A DNA stretch of 9,211 bases from positions 1-9,211 of the forward strand of contig URPV01000047.1 in the NCBI GenBank assembly GCA_900549805.1. Direction: 5' to 3'. The notes beneath the pieces are model-generated. The model was given only the letters and a program-made list of their open reading frames with translations. It ran no database searches and was not told the origin of the DNA. Each line of letters begins with the position of its first letter. Position 1 is the first letter of the stretch. The stretch comes from an uncultured Veillonella sp. GTDB lineage: Bacteria; Bacillota; Negativicutes; Veillonellales; Veillonellaceae. The position numbers were made by a program, and so were the translations under genes. Of this stretch, positions 1 through 7,147 are shown piece after piece.

Positions 1-125
1 CTAGTGTAAGCTTCATTAGTTTGGATAACCGTAATTCCAGCTAAATTTGCTTTGTATTTAATCATATTAATCATTGTTTGATGTGGAATACCAATAAAAT
101 TCTGATTATTTCTTTTACCTAAATT
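1..125 (-). pseudogene. tnpB: Fragment of IS200/IS605-family TnpB (OrfB), central part only
   Basis: Read on the minus strand from 125 down to the window edge, one frame is open for 41 codons and gives a peptide containing NLGKRNNQNFIGIP, then YKANLAGI and TNEAYT(S). This pattern (LG...NQNF..IP, YK....GI.V, E.YTS) is the stretch leading into the RuvC-II motif of TnpB, the RNA-guided nuclease protein of IS200/IS605 elements; the Glu of NEAYT would be the RuvC-II catalytic acid. The N-terminal ~200 or more residues, including RuvC-I, are absent: upstream of base 125 the sequence becomes the neighbouring dehydrogenase in another frame. The zinc ribbon and C-terminus would lie beyond base 1. No start codon or ribosome site fits, so this is a remnant. 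Family assignment is confident from motif recall; the element's right end cannot be seen. Confidence 0.8.
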
Positions 126-1191
126 ACTTGATTTCTTCCAAGTTTTTATCTACTTGATCCTTGGAATAGGATTCAGTTTGGAAGAGGATAGCAGAGGTCC
201 CTTCTGGAATGTCTCGGACAAAGTCAGGAACCGCTTCCAATTGTTGTACGGATTTGAGGGATTGATAGTCCATCATTTCCGCAGCGATAACCTTTTCACG
301 GCCCATACCTGCGAGAGCAACAACCGCTTCAGAAGCATCATTCAAGGTTGGGAAGAAGGCCAAGCCACAACCCTTATTAGGTACATCTTCTACGGTATTG
401 TAAACAATGGAGGATACGAAACCAATGGTCCCTTCGGAACCAATGAAGATGTGGTTCAAGATGTCTACAATTTCATCGAAGTCAACCAAGGAGTTGAGGC
501 CATAACCAGTGGTGTTTTTGATTTTGTATTTCCGTTTAATCATGTCCACCAATTCTTGGTCTTCCATGATATCTGCACGGATTTTATTAAGTCCTTCTAC
601 GATATCAGGGCGAGCTTGTAAGAAAGCCTCCACAGACTTGCGGTTACCTGTGTCGAGGACGGTCCCATCTACCAAGATAACCCGCAAGGATTGAATCGTT
701 TGGTAGGAGTTTTGGGCAATACCACAGCACATACCGGAGGAGTTGTTGTTAAGGATACCACCAACAAGAGCTGTTGTAATAGTTGCAGGATCTGGACCCA
801 ATTTACGATTAAATGGTTTCAAAGCATCGTTAGCATCAGACCCGATAACGCCACAATCCACGCGAATAGCTTCGCCATTGCCAAGAACTTCAATGCGTTT
901 AAATCCATCGTTAGCAACAATCAGCACATCCTTACAGGAGGATTGACCAGACAAAGAGGAACCAGCGGCCCGGAAGCTAACAGGTGTGCCACATTGGTTA
1001 GCTAGGCGAATCAGCTTAATCACTTCTTCTTCGCTATTAGCCTTAACGACTACTTCTGGCACATAGTGGTAACAGGATGCATCAACACCATAAGCATAAC
1101 GGCGCAAATAGTCCGTGTAGACGCGGTCTTTAACAATATGCTTAGCTTCCTGAGCAAAACGTTGGTAATCTTTTTGAAGTTCAGTACTCAC
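124..1191 (-). pseudogene. Truncated FAD-binding 2-hydroxyacid (D-lactate-type) dehydrogenase, N-terminal part
   Basis: The product is 355 residues. Residues ~44-182 form the PCMH-type FAD domain, with FRAAGSSLSGQS (73-84), the flavin-loop segment LGPDP...GGILNNNSSG (131-153) and, further on, GSEGTIG (251-257). This matches the N-terminal part of the large FAD plus Fe-S oxidases (Dld-II/YdiJ type), which oxidise D-lactate or related hydroxyacids and are usually 900 residues or more. Here the frame stops right after LEEIK at the junction with tnpB sequence, so the rest of the FAD-linked oxidase domain and all of the Cys-rich Fe-S domain are missing. Translation starts at GTG (1189-1191) behind a perfect AGGAGG at 1199-1204; no nearby ATG competes. 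Electron transfer to quinone is very unlikely in this form. Substrate is inferred from family only, and the remainder of the gene may lie left of the window. Confidence 0.82.
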
Positions 1192-1198
1192 TTGAGGA

Positions 1199-1237
1199 CC
1201 TCCTAATTAAAATAATAGCTCATTTATATTTAGTATA
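1199..1237 (-). promoter_or_regulatory. Probable promoter -10 and Shine-Dalgarno of the FAD dehydrogenase
   Basis: On the minus strand a TATACT box (1232-1237) lies about 40 bp before the GTG start, and AGGAGG (1199-1204) sits 7 bases before it. The -35 match is poor: the best 17-bp-spaced hexamer is TTTATT, inside the T-rich tail of the preceding terminator. The ribosome site is certain, the promoter tentative. Confidence 0.4.
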
Positions 1238-1249
1238 CCCCTATTCTCT

Positions 1250-1298
1250 TAGGAAATAAAATAAACCACCTTGATAATTTTTCATACCAAGGCGGCTT
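1250..1298 (-). terminator. Rho-independent terminator of ric
   Basis: Arms 1263-1273 and 1288-1298 pair over 11 bp including G-U pairs (minus-strand AAGCCGCCTTG with CAAGGTGGTTT). On the minus strand they are followed by a T-rich tail (TTTATTTTATTT). It lies about 65 bp past the ric stop codon and separates ric from the dehydrogenase. The plus-strand side has no U-tract, so it acts in one direction. Confidence 0.78.
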
Positions 1299-1362
1299 AT
1301 TATTCCTATACGTTTTTTGAGTCCGCTTCCCCTAAAAGCAAAATTTAAACCTGTTGCACTAC

Positions 1363-2022
1363 TTATTTCATATCGAAGAGAACGGAGTTCTCTAAAAAAA
1401 TATGTTCATGGAGACCTTCTTCCAAGGCCTTCATAGTCTTGAATACATACTGGTAAGTAGCACACCCATCCGCTGGTGCTGTATAGTGGTTAGTCAAGGC
1501 ATCTAGGGATTCTAAGATTTCCCCAGCCCCTTCGTGTTCCCGACGAAGCTCGTCAAAGTCTACAGGCTTACCAGCAATAAAGTCAGGGAAATCCACGTGT
1601 TCTTCGTGGCGGAAGTGAGGAACTAGAGCTGATTTCAATTGTAAGAAGGTTTGGTAAATTTTAGTTAACTCTTCCCCGTGATGGGCATAGTGAACATTAA
1701 GGAGCTTTTCCAAACCTTGGTCGATATCATCAATCATCACCAATTGTTCCCGATGGTAGTTATGGACAATATAGTCAATCAACTGATCCTTAGAATAATT
1801 AAGGACATCAGCGCGGGTGGATTTTTGGGCCACTTTAACCTGATTGAGCATATCTATGTATTGATCTACATCCTTGCCCTTTTCTGCAATGGCCTCAGCT
1901 AAAGGATGGTTACCACCACAGCAAAAATCAATGCCGTCCTTGGCAAAAACGTCCATTACCTCTGGGTTTATCTTAACCGCATCAGCAACGGTCATGGATT
2001 TATTAATAATTTGTGCACTCAT
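1363..2022 (-). CDS. ric: Iron-sulfur cluster repair di-iron protein (Ric/ScdA/YtfE)
   Basis: This 219-residue cytoplasmic protein matches the Ric family, which repairs Fe-S clusters damaged by nitric oxide or oxidants using a di-iron centre. The N-terminal ScdA_N (DUF542) domain (~1-60) carries DFCCGG at 32-37 with the paired cysteines 34-35. The rest is a hemerythrin-like four-helix domain. By spacing against E. coli YtfE the iron ligands are probably His90 (YHREQ), His136/Glu140 (HFRHEEH), Glu162/His163 (REHEG) and His207/Glu211 (HEHIFLEN); this mapping is from memory of the family. Length is normal and nothing is missing. ATG at 2020-2022 follows AGGAGG with 6-base spacing, inside a longer AGGAGGAGG run. 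The gene stands alone between terminators, which fits a separately controlled stress gene in an anaerobe. Confidence 0.93.
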   Translation of the reverse strand: MSAQIINKSMTVADAVKINPEVMDVFAKDGIDFCCGGNHPLAEAIAEKGKDVDQYIDMLNQVKVAQKSTRADVLNYSKDQLIDYIVHNYHREQLVMIDDIDQGLEKLLNVHYAHHGEELTKIYQTFLQLKSALVPHFRHEEHVDFPDFIAGKPVDFDELRREHEGAGEILESLDALTNHYTAPADGCATYQYVFKTMKALEEGLHEHIFLENSVLFDMK

Positions 2023-2218
2023 AAGGAGCCTCCTCCTGCTAGACTAAGCTAGCCAATCTATACCTAGTTCTAAGATCATAAAATAATCCCTAAGTCCTCC
2101 CTAAGGGATCTTTCCTATGACCTATCTTTTTTCTTTATAGATATACTATAGCGCTTATGAAAGACCTTGTCTGTTGCTCTAGCTACATATATCTAAGATG
2201 GCTAACTCCTGAAAAAAG
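2023..2218 (-). promoter_or_regulatory. Long ric leader/promoter region with a short repeated motif
   Basis: About 200 bp separate the upstream terminator from the ric start. I see no strong sigma-70 promoter; an AT-rich TATAGTATATC tract at ~2143-2153 (minus strand) is the best -10 candidate. Closer to the gene, TCCCTAAG occurs twice (2087-2094 and 2098-2105), 11 bp apart, and the second copy is part of the perfect palindrome TCCCTAAGGGA (2098-2108). One-helical-turn spacing plus a palindrome suggests a possible operator or leader hairpin. No known regulator site is recognised. Confidence 0.3.
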
Positions 2219-2249
2219 AAAAGGCTGAGACTTATGTCTCAGCCTTTTT
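2209..2249. terminator. Symmetric terminator after the hydroxyacid dehydrogenase
   Basis: AAGGCTGAGAC (2221-2231) and GTCTCAGCCTT (2236-2246) pair perfectly around a TTAT loop, extended by outer A-T pairs to about 13 bp. On the minus strand it is followed by TTTTCTTTTTTC, so it ends the short-chain dehydrogenase/hydroxyacid dehydrogenase operon. The plus side also has a T run, but no plus-strand gene reads into it. Confidence 0.88.
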
Positions 2250-2290
2250 TACATCTCTGGACTATCTTCTTTCACTAGCAAGCTAGGATT

Positions 2291-3241
2291 CTAGCTAACT
2301 ACATTAACTGGTTGACCAGCAAAGAAGCCCTTTACATCATCTGCGATAATGGATACCAAACGTTGGCGAGTTTCTAGACCCTTCCAACCCATATGTGGGG
2401 TTAGGATAACATTAGGCATATCATATAGAGGGTTATCTTGTACAGGTGGTTCAGATTCTTGTACATCTAAACCAGCCCCAGCAATAGTCCCTTCTTGAAG
2501 GGCCTTAATAAGAGCCTTTTCATCGATTAGGCCACCCCGTCCTGTATTCACGATAAAGGCAGACTTCTTCATGAGGGCTAAGCTATCTTGGTTAATCATG
2601 TGCTTGGTACTGTCCTTGAGAGGGCAGTTAAGGGATACAAAGTCAGACTCTTTCAAGAGAGTATCTAAATCCACAAAGTGAACGCCCCCTTGATTAGGAC
2701 GAGCCGTATGGGTATGGCAAATCACCTTCATCCCCAATGCTTGGCCCACCTTGATGACCTCTTTACCAGTATGGCCGTAACCAATTACGCCCAAGGTTTT
2801 GCCGTTTACTTCCAAGTGAGGCACAGCAAGGTGGTCTGTAAAGTTAGACCGATCACCCTTAGCTAGACTACGGATTTGCGCTCCCATGGAAGAGGCCAAA
2901 TTGAGAATGAACATAATGGCCGTATGAGCTACCCGCTCTGTGGAGTAAGCAGGGATGTTACAAACGGTAATCCCCTTAGCCCGAGCTGCATCAAGATCGA
3001 TGTTGTTATAGCCCGTACCCGCTTCTACGATGAGCTTTACAGAAGCTGGAAATTGATCCATCAAAGCCTTTGGCACAGGGTATTCCTTGGTAACTACCGC
3101 ATCAGCCCCCTGGATGCGAGCGATGAATTCTTCCGGTGTGGAATCATCATAGACCTCCACAGAACCACCTAAGCTAGTGAAATCCAATTGGTGATCATAA
3201 TTCATTTTAAATGCGTTTACAACGACAACCTTATAAGACAT
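2291..3241 (-). CDS. D-2-hydroxyacid dehydrogenase, glycerate/hydroxypyruvate reductase-like
   Basis: The 316-residue protein has the complete two-domain layout of NAD(P)-dependent D-2-hydroxyacid dehydrogenases, which interconvert 2-oxoacids and D-2-hydroxyacids. The Rossmann motif GYGHTG is at 154-159. The catalytic triad is visible as Arg235 (NTGRGG), Glu264 (DVQESEPP) and His283 (TPHMGW). EAGTGYNNID (73-82) is the usual substrate-loop region. After the second Rossmann strand (VICHTHTAR, 173-181) the acidic residue typical of NAD users is absent, which hints at NADP or relaxed cofactor use. Overall pattern resembles glycerate dehydrogenase/hydroxypyruvate reductase more than ErythrD-phosphate or formate dehydrogenases, but substrate cannot be fixed. 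ATG follows AGGAGG at 3249-3254. It is the second gene after the short-chain dehydrogenase (68 bp gap, no terminator between), so cotranscription is likely. Confidence 0.88.
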   Translation of the reverse strand: MSYKVVVVNAFKMNYDHQLDFTSLGGSVEVYDDSTPEEFIARIQGADAVVTKEYPVPKALMDQFPASVKLIVEAGTGYNNIDLDAARAKGITVCNIPAYSTERVAHTAIMFILNLASSMGAQIRSLAKGDRSNFTDHLAVPHLEVNGKTLGVIGYGHTGKEVIKVGQALGMKVICHTHTARPNQGGVHFVDLDTLLKESDFVSLNCPLKDSTKHMINQDSLALMKKSAFIVNTGRGGLIDEKALIKALQEGTIAGAGLDVQESEPPVQDNPLYDMPNVILTPHMGWKGLETRQRLVSIIADDVKGFFAGQPVNVVS

Positions 3242-3309
3242 ACTCTTACCTCCTATATAATCTTCTTCGTATATAGTTATGGCGTACTCCCTAAAGAAGT
3301 ATCCATTTC

Positions 3310-4077
3310 CTACTTATCTTGGTTCCTAGCCGTCATCCAACCAGCGGCTTGATGGTTAGCCATGATAGTCATATCGGATACCTGCATCCGTAATGGTGTA
3401 TTGGCCGCAAAGACCAAGGCCGAAGCAATATCTTCAGCTAATAGGGCATCAATTCCTTGGTAAACAGCTTTAGCCTTAGCCTTATCACCGTGGAAACGCA
3501 CTTCAGAGAAGGGGGTCTCTACCAAACCCGGTTGGATATTAGTTACCTTAATATCCGTAGCCATAGTATCCATACGAATCCCATCAGACAAAGCTTTCAC
3601 AGCCGCTTTAGTGGAACAATAAACGGCCCCCTTTGGATAGGCATAGATGCCAGCTGTAGACCCGATGTTAAAGATATGACCTGTATTTTGCTTAATGAGG
3701 AAAGGTAGGGTTACTCGACTCACGTAAATGAGCCCCTTTACGTTGGTGTCTACCATGGTAGCTGCATCATCCAAGGAAGAGTCTTGGAAGGGATCCAAAC
3801 CTTGGGCTAAGCCCGCATTATTGACCAAAATATCAATGCCTCCAAAGCTTTCAATAGCCTTAGGCACTTTCTCTTCAACCGCCACTCGATCGCAGACATC
3901 TAATGGGAAGGTTGAAACTGTAACAGAATATTGTCCTTCTATATCATTTTTAATAGCAGCTAGCTTATCTGTCCGCCGGGCACAAAGAAGGAGGTCATCC
4001 CCTTCTTTTGCAAAGGCATAAGCGATGGCTTTACCAATACCAGAACTAGCACCAGTAATAAAAACCTTTCGTTTCAT
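3310..4077 (-). CDS. NADP-dependent short-chain dehydrogenase, YdfG/3-hydroxyacid dehydrogenase-like
   Basis: Classical SDR of 255 residues. The cofactor motif TGASSGIG is at 8-15, NNAG at 86-89, Asn112, and the catalytic Ser140, Tyr153 and Lys157 (YCSTK) are all present. CARR (32-35) after the second strand favours NADP(H). The C-terminal block PGLVETPFSEVRFHGD...AEDIA...NHQAAG is characteristic of the YdfG group, which oxidises 3-hydroxyacids such as serine, 3-hydroxypropionate or 3-hydroxyisobutyrate. I take ATG 4075-4077 as the start because AGGAG (4086-4090) is 8 bases upstream; the in-frame TTG at 4081-4083 would have only 2-3 bases of spacing. It begins a leftward operon with the D-2-hydroxyacid dehydrogenase and is divergent from pgtP. 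Exact substrate is unknown. Confidence 0.88.
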   Translation of the reverse strand: MKRKVFITGASSGIGKAIAYAFAKEGDDLLLCARRTDKLAAIKNDIEGQYSVTVSTFPLDVCDRVAVEEKVPKAIESFGGIDILVNNAGLAQGLDPFQDSSLDDAATMVDTNVKGLIYVSRVTLPFLIKQNTGHIFNIGSTAGIYAYPKGAVYCSTKAAVKALSDGIRMDTMATDIKVTNIQPGLVETPFSEVRFHGDKAKAKAVYQGIDALLAEDIASALVFAANTPLRMQVSDMTIMANHQAAGWMTARNQDK

Positions 4078-4289
4078 ATCCAAAACTCCTTATTGGACTA
4101 TATATTAATTGTAATGTGTACTATTTATTATAAGTGTAACACTCAACTAGCAGTTTGGTAAGCCTAACCAAGAGTTATCACAAAAGCCTATGAATAATAT
4201 AAATAAGGCTTTCCTAATAACTTTCTCTATCGTATAATGAATAAAACATTATTTTATTCTTTATATTTATGTAAAGGAATGGTTTTATT
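4078..4289. promoter_or_regulatory. Divergent control region between the dehydrogenase operon and pgtP
   Basis: About 210 AT-rich bases serve both directions. For pgtP, TATAAT at 4233-4238 is a consensus -10, with TTTCCT 17 bp upstream as a weak -35; AAAGGA (4273-4278) is the ribosome site, 11 bases before ATG. For the leftward operon, TATAAT on the minus strand (complement of ATTATA near 4127-4132) is a possible -10 without a good -35. Two palindromes occur between these: GTGTAACAC (4134-4142) and the 17-bp near-palindrome TTGGTAAGCCTAACCAA (4155-4171). The first abuts the leftward -10 and the second lies roughly 60 bp before the pgtP -10, so either could be an operator. Confidence 0.5.
4155..4171. 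promoter_or_regulatory. 17-bp near-perfect palindrome, candidate operator
   Basis: TTGGTAAGCCTAACCAA is symmetric at seven of eight base pairs around a central C; only A4160/A4166 break it. It sits in the divergent region, not next to a T-run, so a terminator is unlikely. I do not recognise the regulator. Confidence 0.35.
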
Positions 4290-5654
4290 ATGTTAGGATT
4301 TTTGAAACCTGGCGCTCCTAAACCAATGGTCCCTAAGGAGCAAATCATGTCCGTTTACCATAGTAAACGGTTCTGGGCCCTAGCTGGTGTCTTCCTAGGC
4401 TACGCAGCCTTCTACATCGTGCGTAACAACTTCGCCTTGTCCACACCATATTTACAAAGTGTTTTGGAACTGTCCAAGACCCAAATCGGCTTCTTAACGA
4501 GCTCCATGCTCATTGCCTATGGTATCTCAAAAGGGGTTATGTCCTCTATTTCAGATAAATGTAGTCCTAAGAAGTTTATGGTCTTCGGCCTTATCATGTG
4601 TGCTCTCATGAACTTACTCATGGGCTTCGCTGATAGCTTGACTATGTTCCTCATCCTCATCGTCTTGAATGGCTTCTTCCAAGGCTTTGGGGTTGGCCCT
4701 TCATTTATTACCATTGCTAAATGGTATCCTAAGTCCGCCCGCGGAACCATCGGTGCAATCTGGAATATCTCCCATAACATCGGTGGTGGTATTATCGCTC
4801 CTATCGTGGCAGCTGCCTTCTTCTTCTTATCTCAAGACCATTGGCGCTTGGCCTCCTATGCGGTACCAGCCGTTATCGCCATCGTCATTGCTTTAATCAT
4901 CTATCAAATGATTAAGGAAAGTCCAGAACTCGAAGGGCTTCCTACAACCAGTGAAATCACAGGTGAACAAAACGATAAAAACGATACTACTGAACAAGCG
5001 AAAGCAGCCGCTAACCTATCTGCTGGTCAAATCTTCTATCGCTACGTATTCAAAAATAAGAATGCTTGGTTCGTATCCCTCGTTGATACCTTCGTATACC
5101 TCATTCGTTTCGGTATCCTCACATGGATTCCTATCTACCTCTTACAAGTAAAAGGTTTCTCCAAGGCTGAAATGGCCATTGCCTTCCTCTTCTTCGAATG
5201 GGCAGCCATTCCTTCTACCCTCTTCGCTGGTTATATCTCCGATAAACTCTTCAAGGGTTACCGGATGCCACCAGCTATTATTTCCTTGATTATCATCATC
5301 TTCTGTATCTTCGGTTACTGGCAATCCACAACATTGACTGCCGTAACCATCTTCGCAGCCATCATCGGTTGCTTGATTTACATCCCTCAATTCTTGGCGT
5401 CTGTACAAACCATGGAAATCGTACCTCCATTCGCTGTAGGTTCTGCTGTTGGCCTTCGTGGCTTCATGTCCTACATCGTAGGTGCATCCGGTGGTACTAG
5501 CCTCTACGGTATCATCGTAGATAAAGTTGGCTGGGATGGTGGTTTCTACCTCCTCTTCGCAGGTGCTATCCTCTGTATCATCTTCGCCTTGCTCGCTCAC
5601 CGCGGTGCTAAGCAATTGAAAGCTGAAATGGAAGCAGCCAAACAAGCTCACTAA
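4290..5654 (+). CDS. pgtP: Phosphoglycerate:phosphate antiporter of the OPA/MFS family
   Basis: The 454-residue inner-membrane carrier has the 12-helix layout of organophosphate:phosphate antiporters (GlpT, UhpT, PgtP): hydrophobic segments on both sides of a polar central loop (~208-245). The two phosphate-binding arginines are in place, Arg45 (FYIVRNNFALSTPY) and Arg273 (VYLIRFGIL). The family signature WNISHNIGGG is at 158-167. Segments such as LIAYGISKGVMSS, FFEWAAIPSTL, FLASVQTMEIVP and FAVGSAVGLRGFMSYI agree best with enterobacterial PgtP as I remember it, rather than GlpT or UhpT, pointing to 2-/3-phosphoglycerate or phosphoenolpyruvate uptake. The PgtABC sensor/regulator genes of Salmonella are not in view. 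Codons are strongly biased to C-ending forms (ATC, TTC, TAC), which suggests high expression. Start ATG is supported by AAAGGA upstream. Confidence 0.88.
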   Translation: MLGFLKPGAPKPMVPKEQIMSVYHSKRFWALAGVFLGYAAFYIVRNNFALSTPYLQSVLELSKTQIGFLTSSMLIAYGISKGVMSSISDKCSPKKFMVFGLIMCALMNLLMGFADSLTMFLILIVLNGFFQGFGVGPSFITIAKWYPKSARGTIGAIWNISHNIGGGIIAPIVAAAFFFLSQDHWRLASYAVPAVIAIVIALIIYQMIKESPELEGLPTTSEITGEQNDKNDTTEQAKAAANLSAGQIFYRYVFKNKNAWFVSLVDTFVYLIRFGILTWIPIYLLQVKGFSKAEMAIAFLFFEWAAIPSTLFAGYISDKLFKGYRMPPAIISLIIIIFCIFGYWQSTTLTAVTIFAAIIGCLIYIPQFLASVQTMEIVPPFAVGSAVGLRGFMSYIVGASGGTSLYGIIVDKVGWDGGFYLLFAGAILCIIFALLAHRGAKQLKAEMEAAKQAH

Positions 5655-5683
5655 GAAATAGTAAGCTTACCTATAAAAACTAA

Positions 5684-5719
5684 GAAAAGGCCTCACCACT
5701 ATGTGGTGAGGCCTTTTTA
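5684..5719. terminator. Shared bidirectional terminator of pgtP and the aminotransferase
   Basis: AAGGCCTCACCAC (5687-5699) pairs perfectly with GTGGTGAGGCCTT (5703-5715) around a TAT loop. It has T5 on the plus side and, on the minus side, TTTTCTTAGTTTTT. It lies between two convergent stop codons about 70 bp apart, so it serves both genes. Confidence 0.93.
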
Positions 5720-5727
5720 TTTCAATC

Positions 5728-7056
5728 TTAGTCATTATCCCGTTGTGCTTCATACTCTCTGAAGAGTTTAGACAAAAGTACAGGGGCAAGCCGTAAAACA
5801 TCTGGATTTTCACAGAAGGACAAGCGCAACTGGGTCTTACCAGGGTTGTCTTCAGGAGATGCACCTGAATAAAAGCCCTTCATAGGCGCGATTAAGAGTG
5901 TGTACTCCTGACCATCAATCATGACATGCCCTTTTTCAGCGCAATAGATAGCAAAGTCATCGCAATCAAAGCCAGGCTTAGCAACCTTTCTCACGTCGAT
6001 AACAAAGTAAATGGAGGCCTGTGGGTTGGAGACAATAAAGTCTGGTTCTACGGCCTGTAGCTCTTCATGGAGTTTATAGATCATTTCTCGGTAATAAGTA
6101 CGCTGCTTATTATACCAAGCCCGGAGATCTTCAAAGCTTTCATGGGCCAAAGCCCCAAAGATATATTGGCCAAGAGTATTGGCAGACAAATTAGAGGTAT
6201 ATTCAGCGACGAACTTACTATAAGCTTCGTCATTATCTGTAATAATAGCACCGATGCGAAGGCCACAAGCATTCCAAACCTTAGAAGCGGTTTCTAGAGA
6301 AATCCGACGACCCGTAATACCCGGTACATCCTCTTCGGTCAGGCCCCAAATAGAGGTGGATAAAACCCCCTTTTCATAGGCTAATTCTCGGTAGGCTTCA
6401 TCGGAGATAATCCACATGTTGTACTTAACACAGAGGGCCGCATATTCCTTAAGGGTTTCATAGGTAAAAAGCTGACCCGTAGGGTTATCGTAAGGAATGA
6501 CCAAGAGAGCTCCTGGTTTTTCCTCTTGAATCTTCTTCTCCAACTCTTCCGTAGCAGGCAATTCAAAGCGCCCATCCTCATTGAGGCTGCGGCCAATAGA
6601 AACAGTCTTACGACCAATACGTCGGCCTACGGCAGCATAATTAGTATAGGTAGGATCCAACATGAGAAGAGGTCGTTCATCCTTACCTGCGCCACCGCAA
6701 ACGCCCAACATGGAAATCTCCATAGCCATAGAGGCTCCGTCAGTTACCAAGACGTTGAGCTCTTCCGAATCAAAACCTTGAGATTTTAAAATAACCCGAA
6801 AGGCTTCTTGCGCCTCTGGTGTACCCGCAGTCGCCATATAAGGGACAATGCCTGTACGGAAGGGGCTATTAGGATCCCCTAGATTAAAGAGCCGGTCCTG
6901 CATGGCAGGATACATAGGCATCATAACGTTACCAATAGCCCCATTAACAAGGTTAGGCCGCTCTTCTCGAGCGAGAAATTTAATTTGTCCTAGACGAATC
7001 CCCGATGGGTTGCGCTTACTCATATAAGGGGATAACATTGGTTCTTGTCTGTCCAT
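5728..7056 (-). CDS. PLP-dependent class I/II aminotransferase
   Basis: The 442-residue cytoplasmic protein is a complete fold-type I aminotransferase, which moves an amino group between an amino acid and a 2-oxoacid. The PLP lysine is Lys259 in SLETASKVWNACGLRIG. Asn191 (YDNPTG) and Asp219/Tyr222 (ISDEAYRE) are the usual cofactor contacts. Arg411 (QLRLSF) corresponds to the arginine that binds the substrate carboxylate. The glycine/serine phosphate-binding loop is in TDGASMAM (105-112). All expected residues are present and the length is normal, slightly long. Substrate (aspartate, aromatic or other) cannot be decided. ATG follows AGGAGG at 7062-7067 with 5-base spacing. It is probably monocistronic, with its own promoter after the M48 terminator. 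Confidence 0.9.
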   Translation of the reverse strand: MDRQEPMLSPYMSKRNPSGIRLGQIKFLAREERPNLVNGAIGNVMMPMYPAMQDRLFNLGDPNSPFRTGIVPYMATAGTPEAQEAFRVILKSQGFDSEELNVLVTDGASMAMEISMLGVCGGAGKDERPLLMLDPTYTNYAAVGRRIGRKTVSIGRSLNEDGRFELPATEELEKKIQEEKPGALLVIPYDNPTGQLFTYETLKEYAALCVKYNMWIISDEAYRELAYEKGVLSTSIWGLTEEDVPGITGRRISLETASKVWNACGLRIGAIITDNDEAYSKFVAEYTSNLSANTLGQYIFGALAHESFEDLRAWYNKQRTYYREMIYKLHEELQAVEPDFIVSNPQASIYFVIDVRKVAKPGFDCDDFAIYCAEKGHVMIDGQEYTLLIAPMKGFYSGASPEDNPGKTQLRLSFCENPDVLRLAPVLLSKLFREYEAQRDND

Positions 7057-7061
7057 AAGGA

Positions 7062-7112
7062 CCTCCTAAAGTGGATCCGGATTCTAAAAGCTTATAAATC
7101 TATTAAATTATA
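7062..7112 (-). promoter_or_regulatory. Probable -10 box and Shine-Dalgarno of the aminotransferase
   Basis: The minus strand carries a consensus TATAAT at 7107-7112, about 50 bp before the ATG, and AGGAGG at 7062-7067. The hexamer 17 bp upstream (TAGGTT) is a poor -35, so an activator or other contacts may be involved. Confidence 0.45.
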
Positions 7113-7147
7113 CTACACCAGACCAAGAAAACCTATGGATACACAAG

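Noticed and set aside
154..621. Plus-strand open frame (155 codons) opposite the FAD dehydrogenase
   Set aside because: Antisense shadow of the FAD-domain gene, with no ribosome site and no recognisable domain.
4175..4185. Rex-like half-site TTATCACAA in the divergent region
   Set aside because: Only one half of the TTGTGA-N6-TCACAA pattern is present; the expected left half reads AACCAA, so a Rex site is not supported.
5142..5651. Long minus-strand open frame (169 codons) inside pgtP
   Set aside because: It is antisense to a clearly real carrier gene. Its acidic Glu/Asp/Thr-rich composition is what the C-ending codon bias of pgtP produces when read in reverse; there is no ribosome site or family match.
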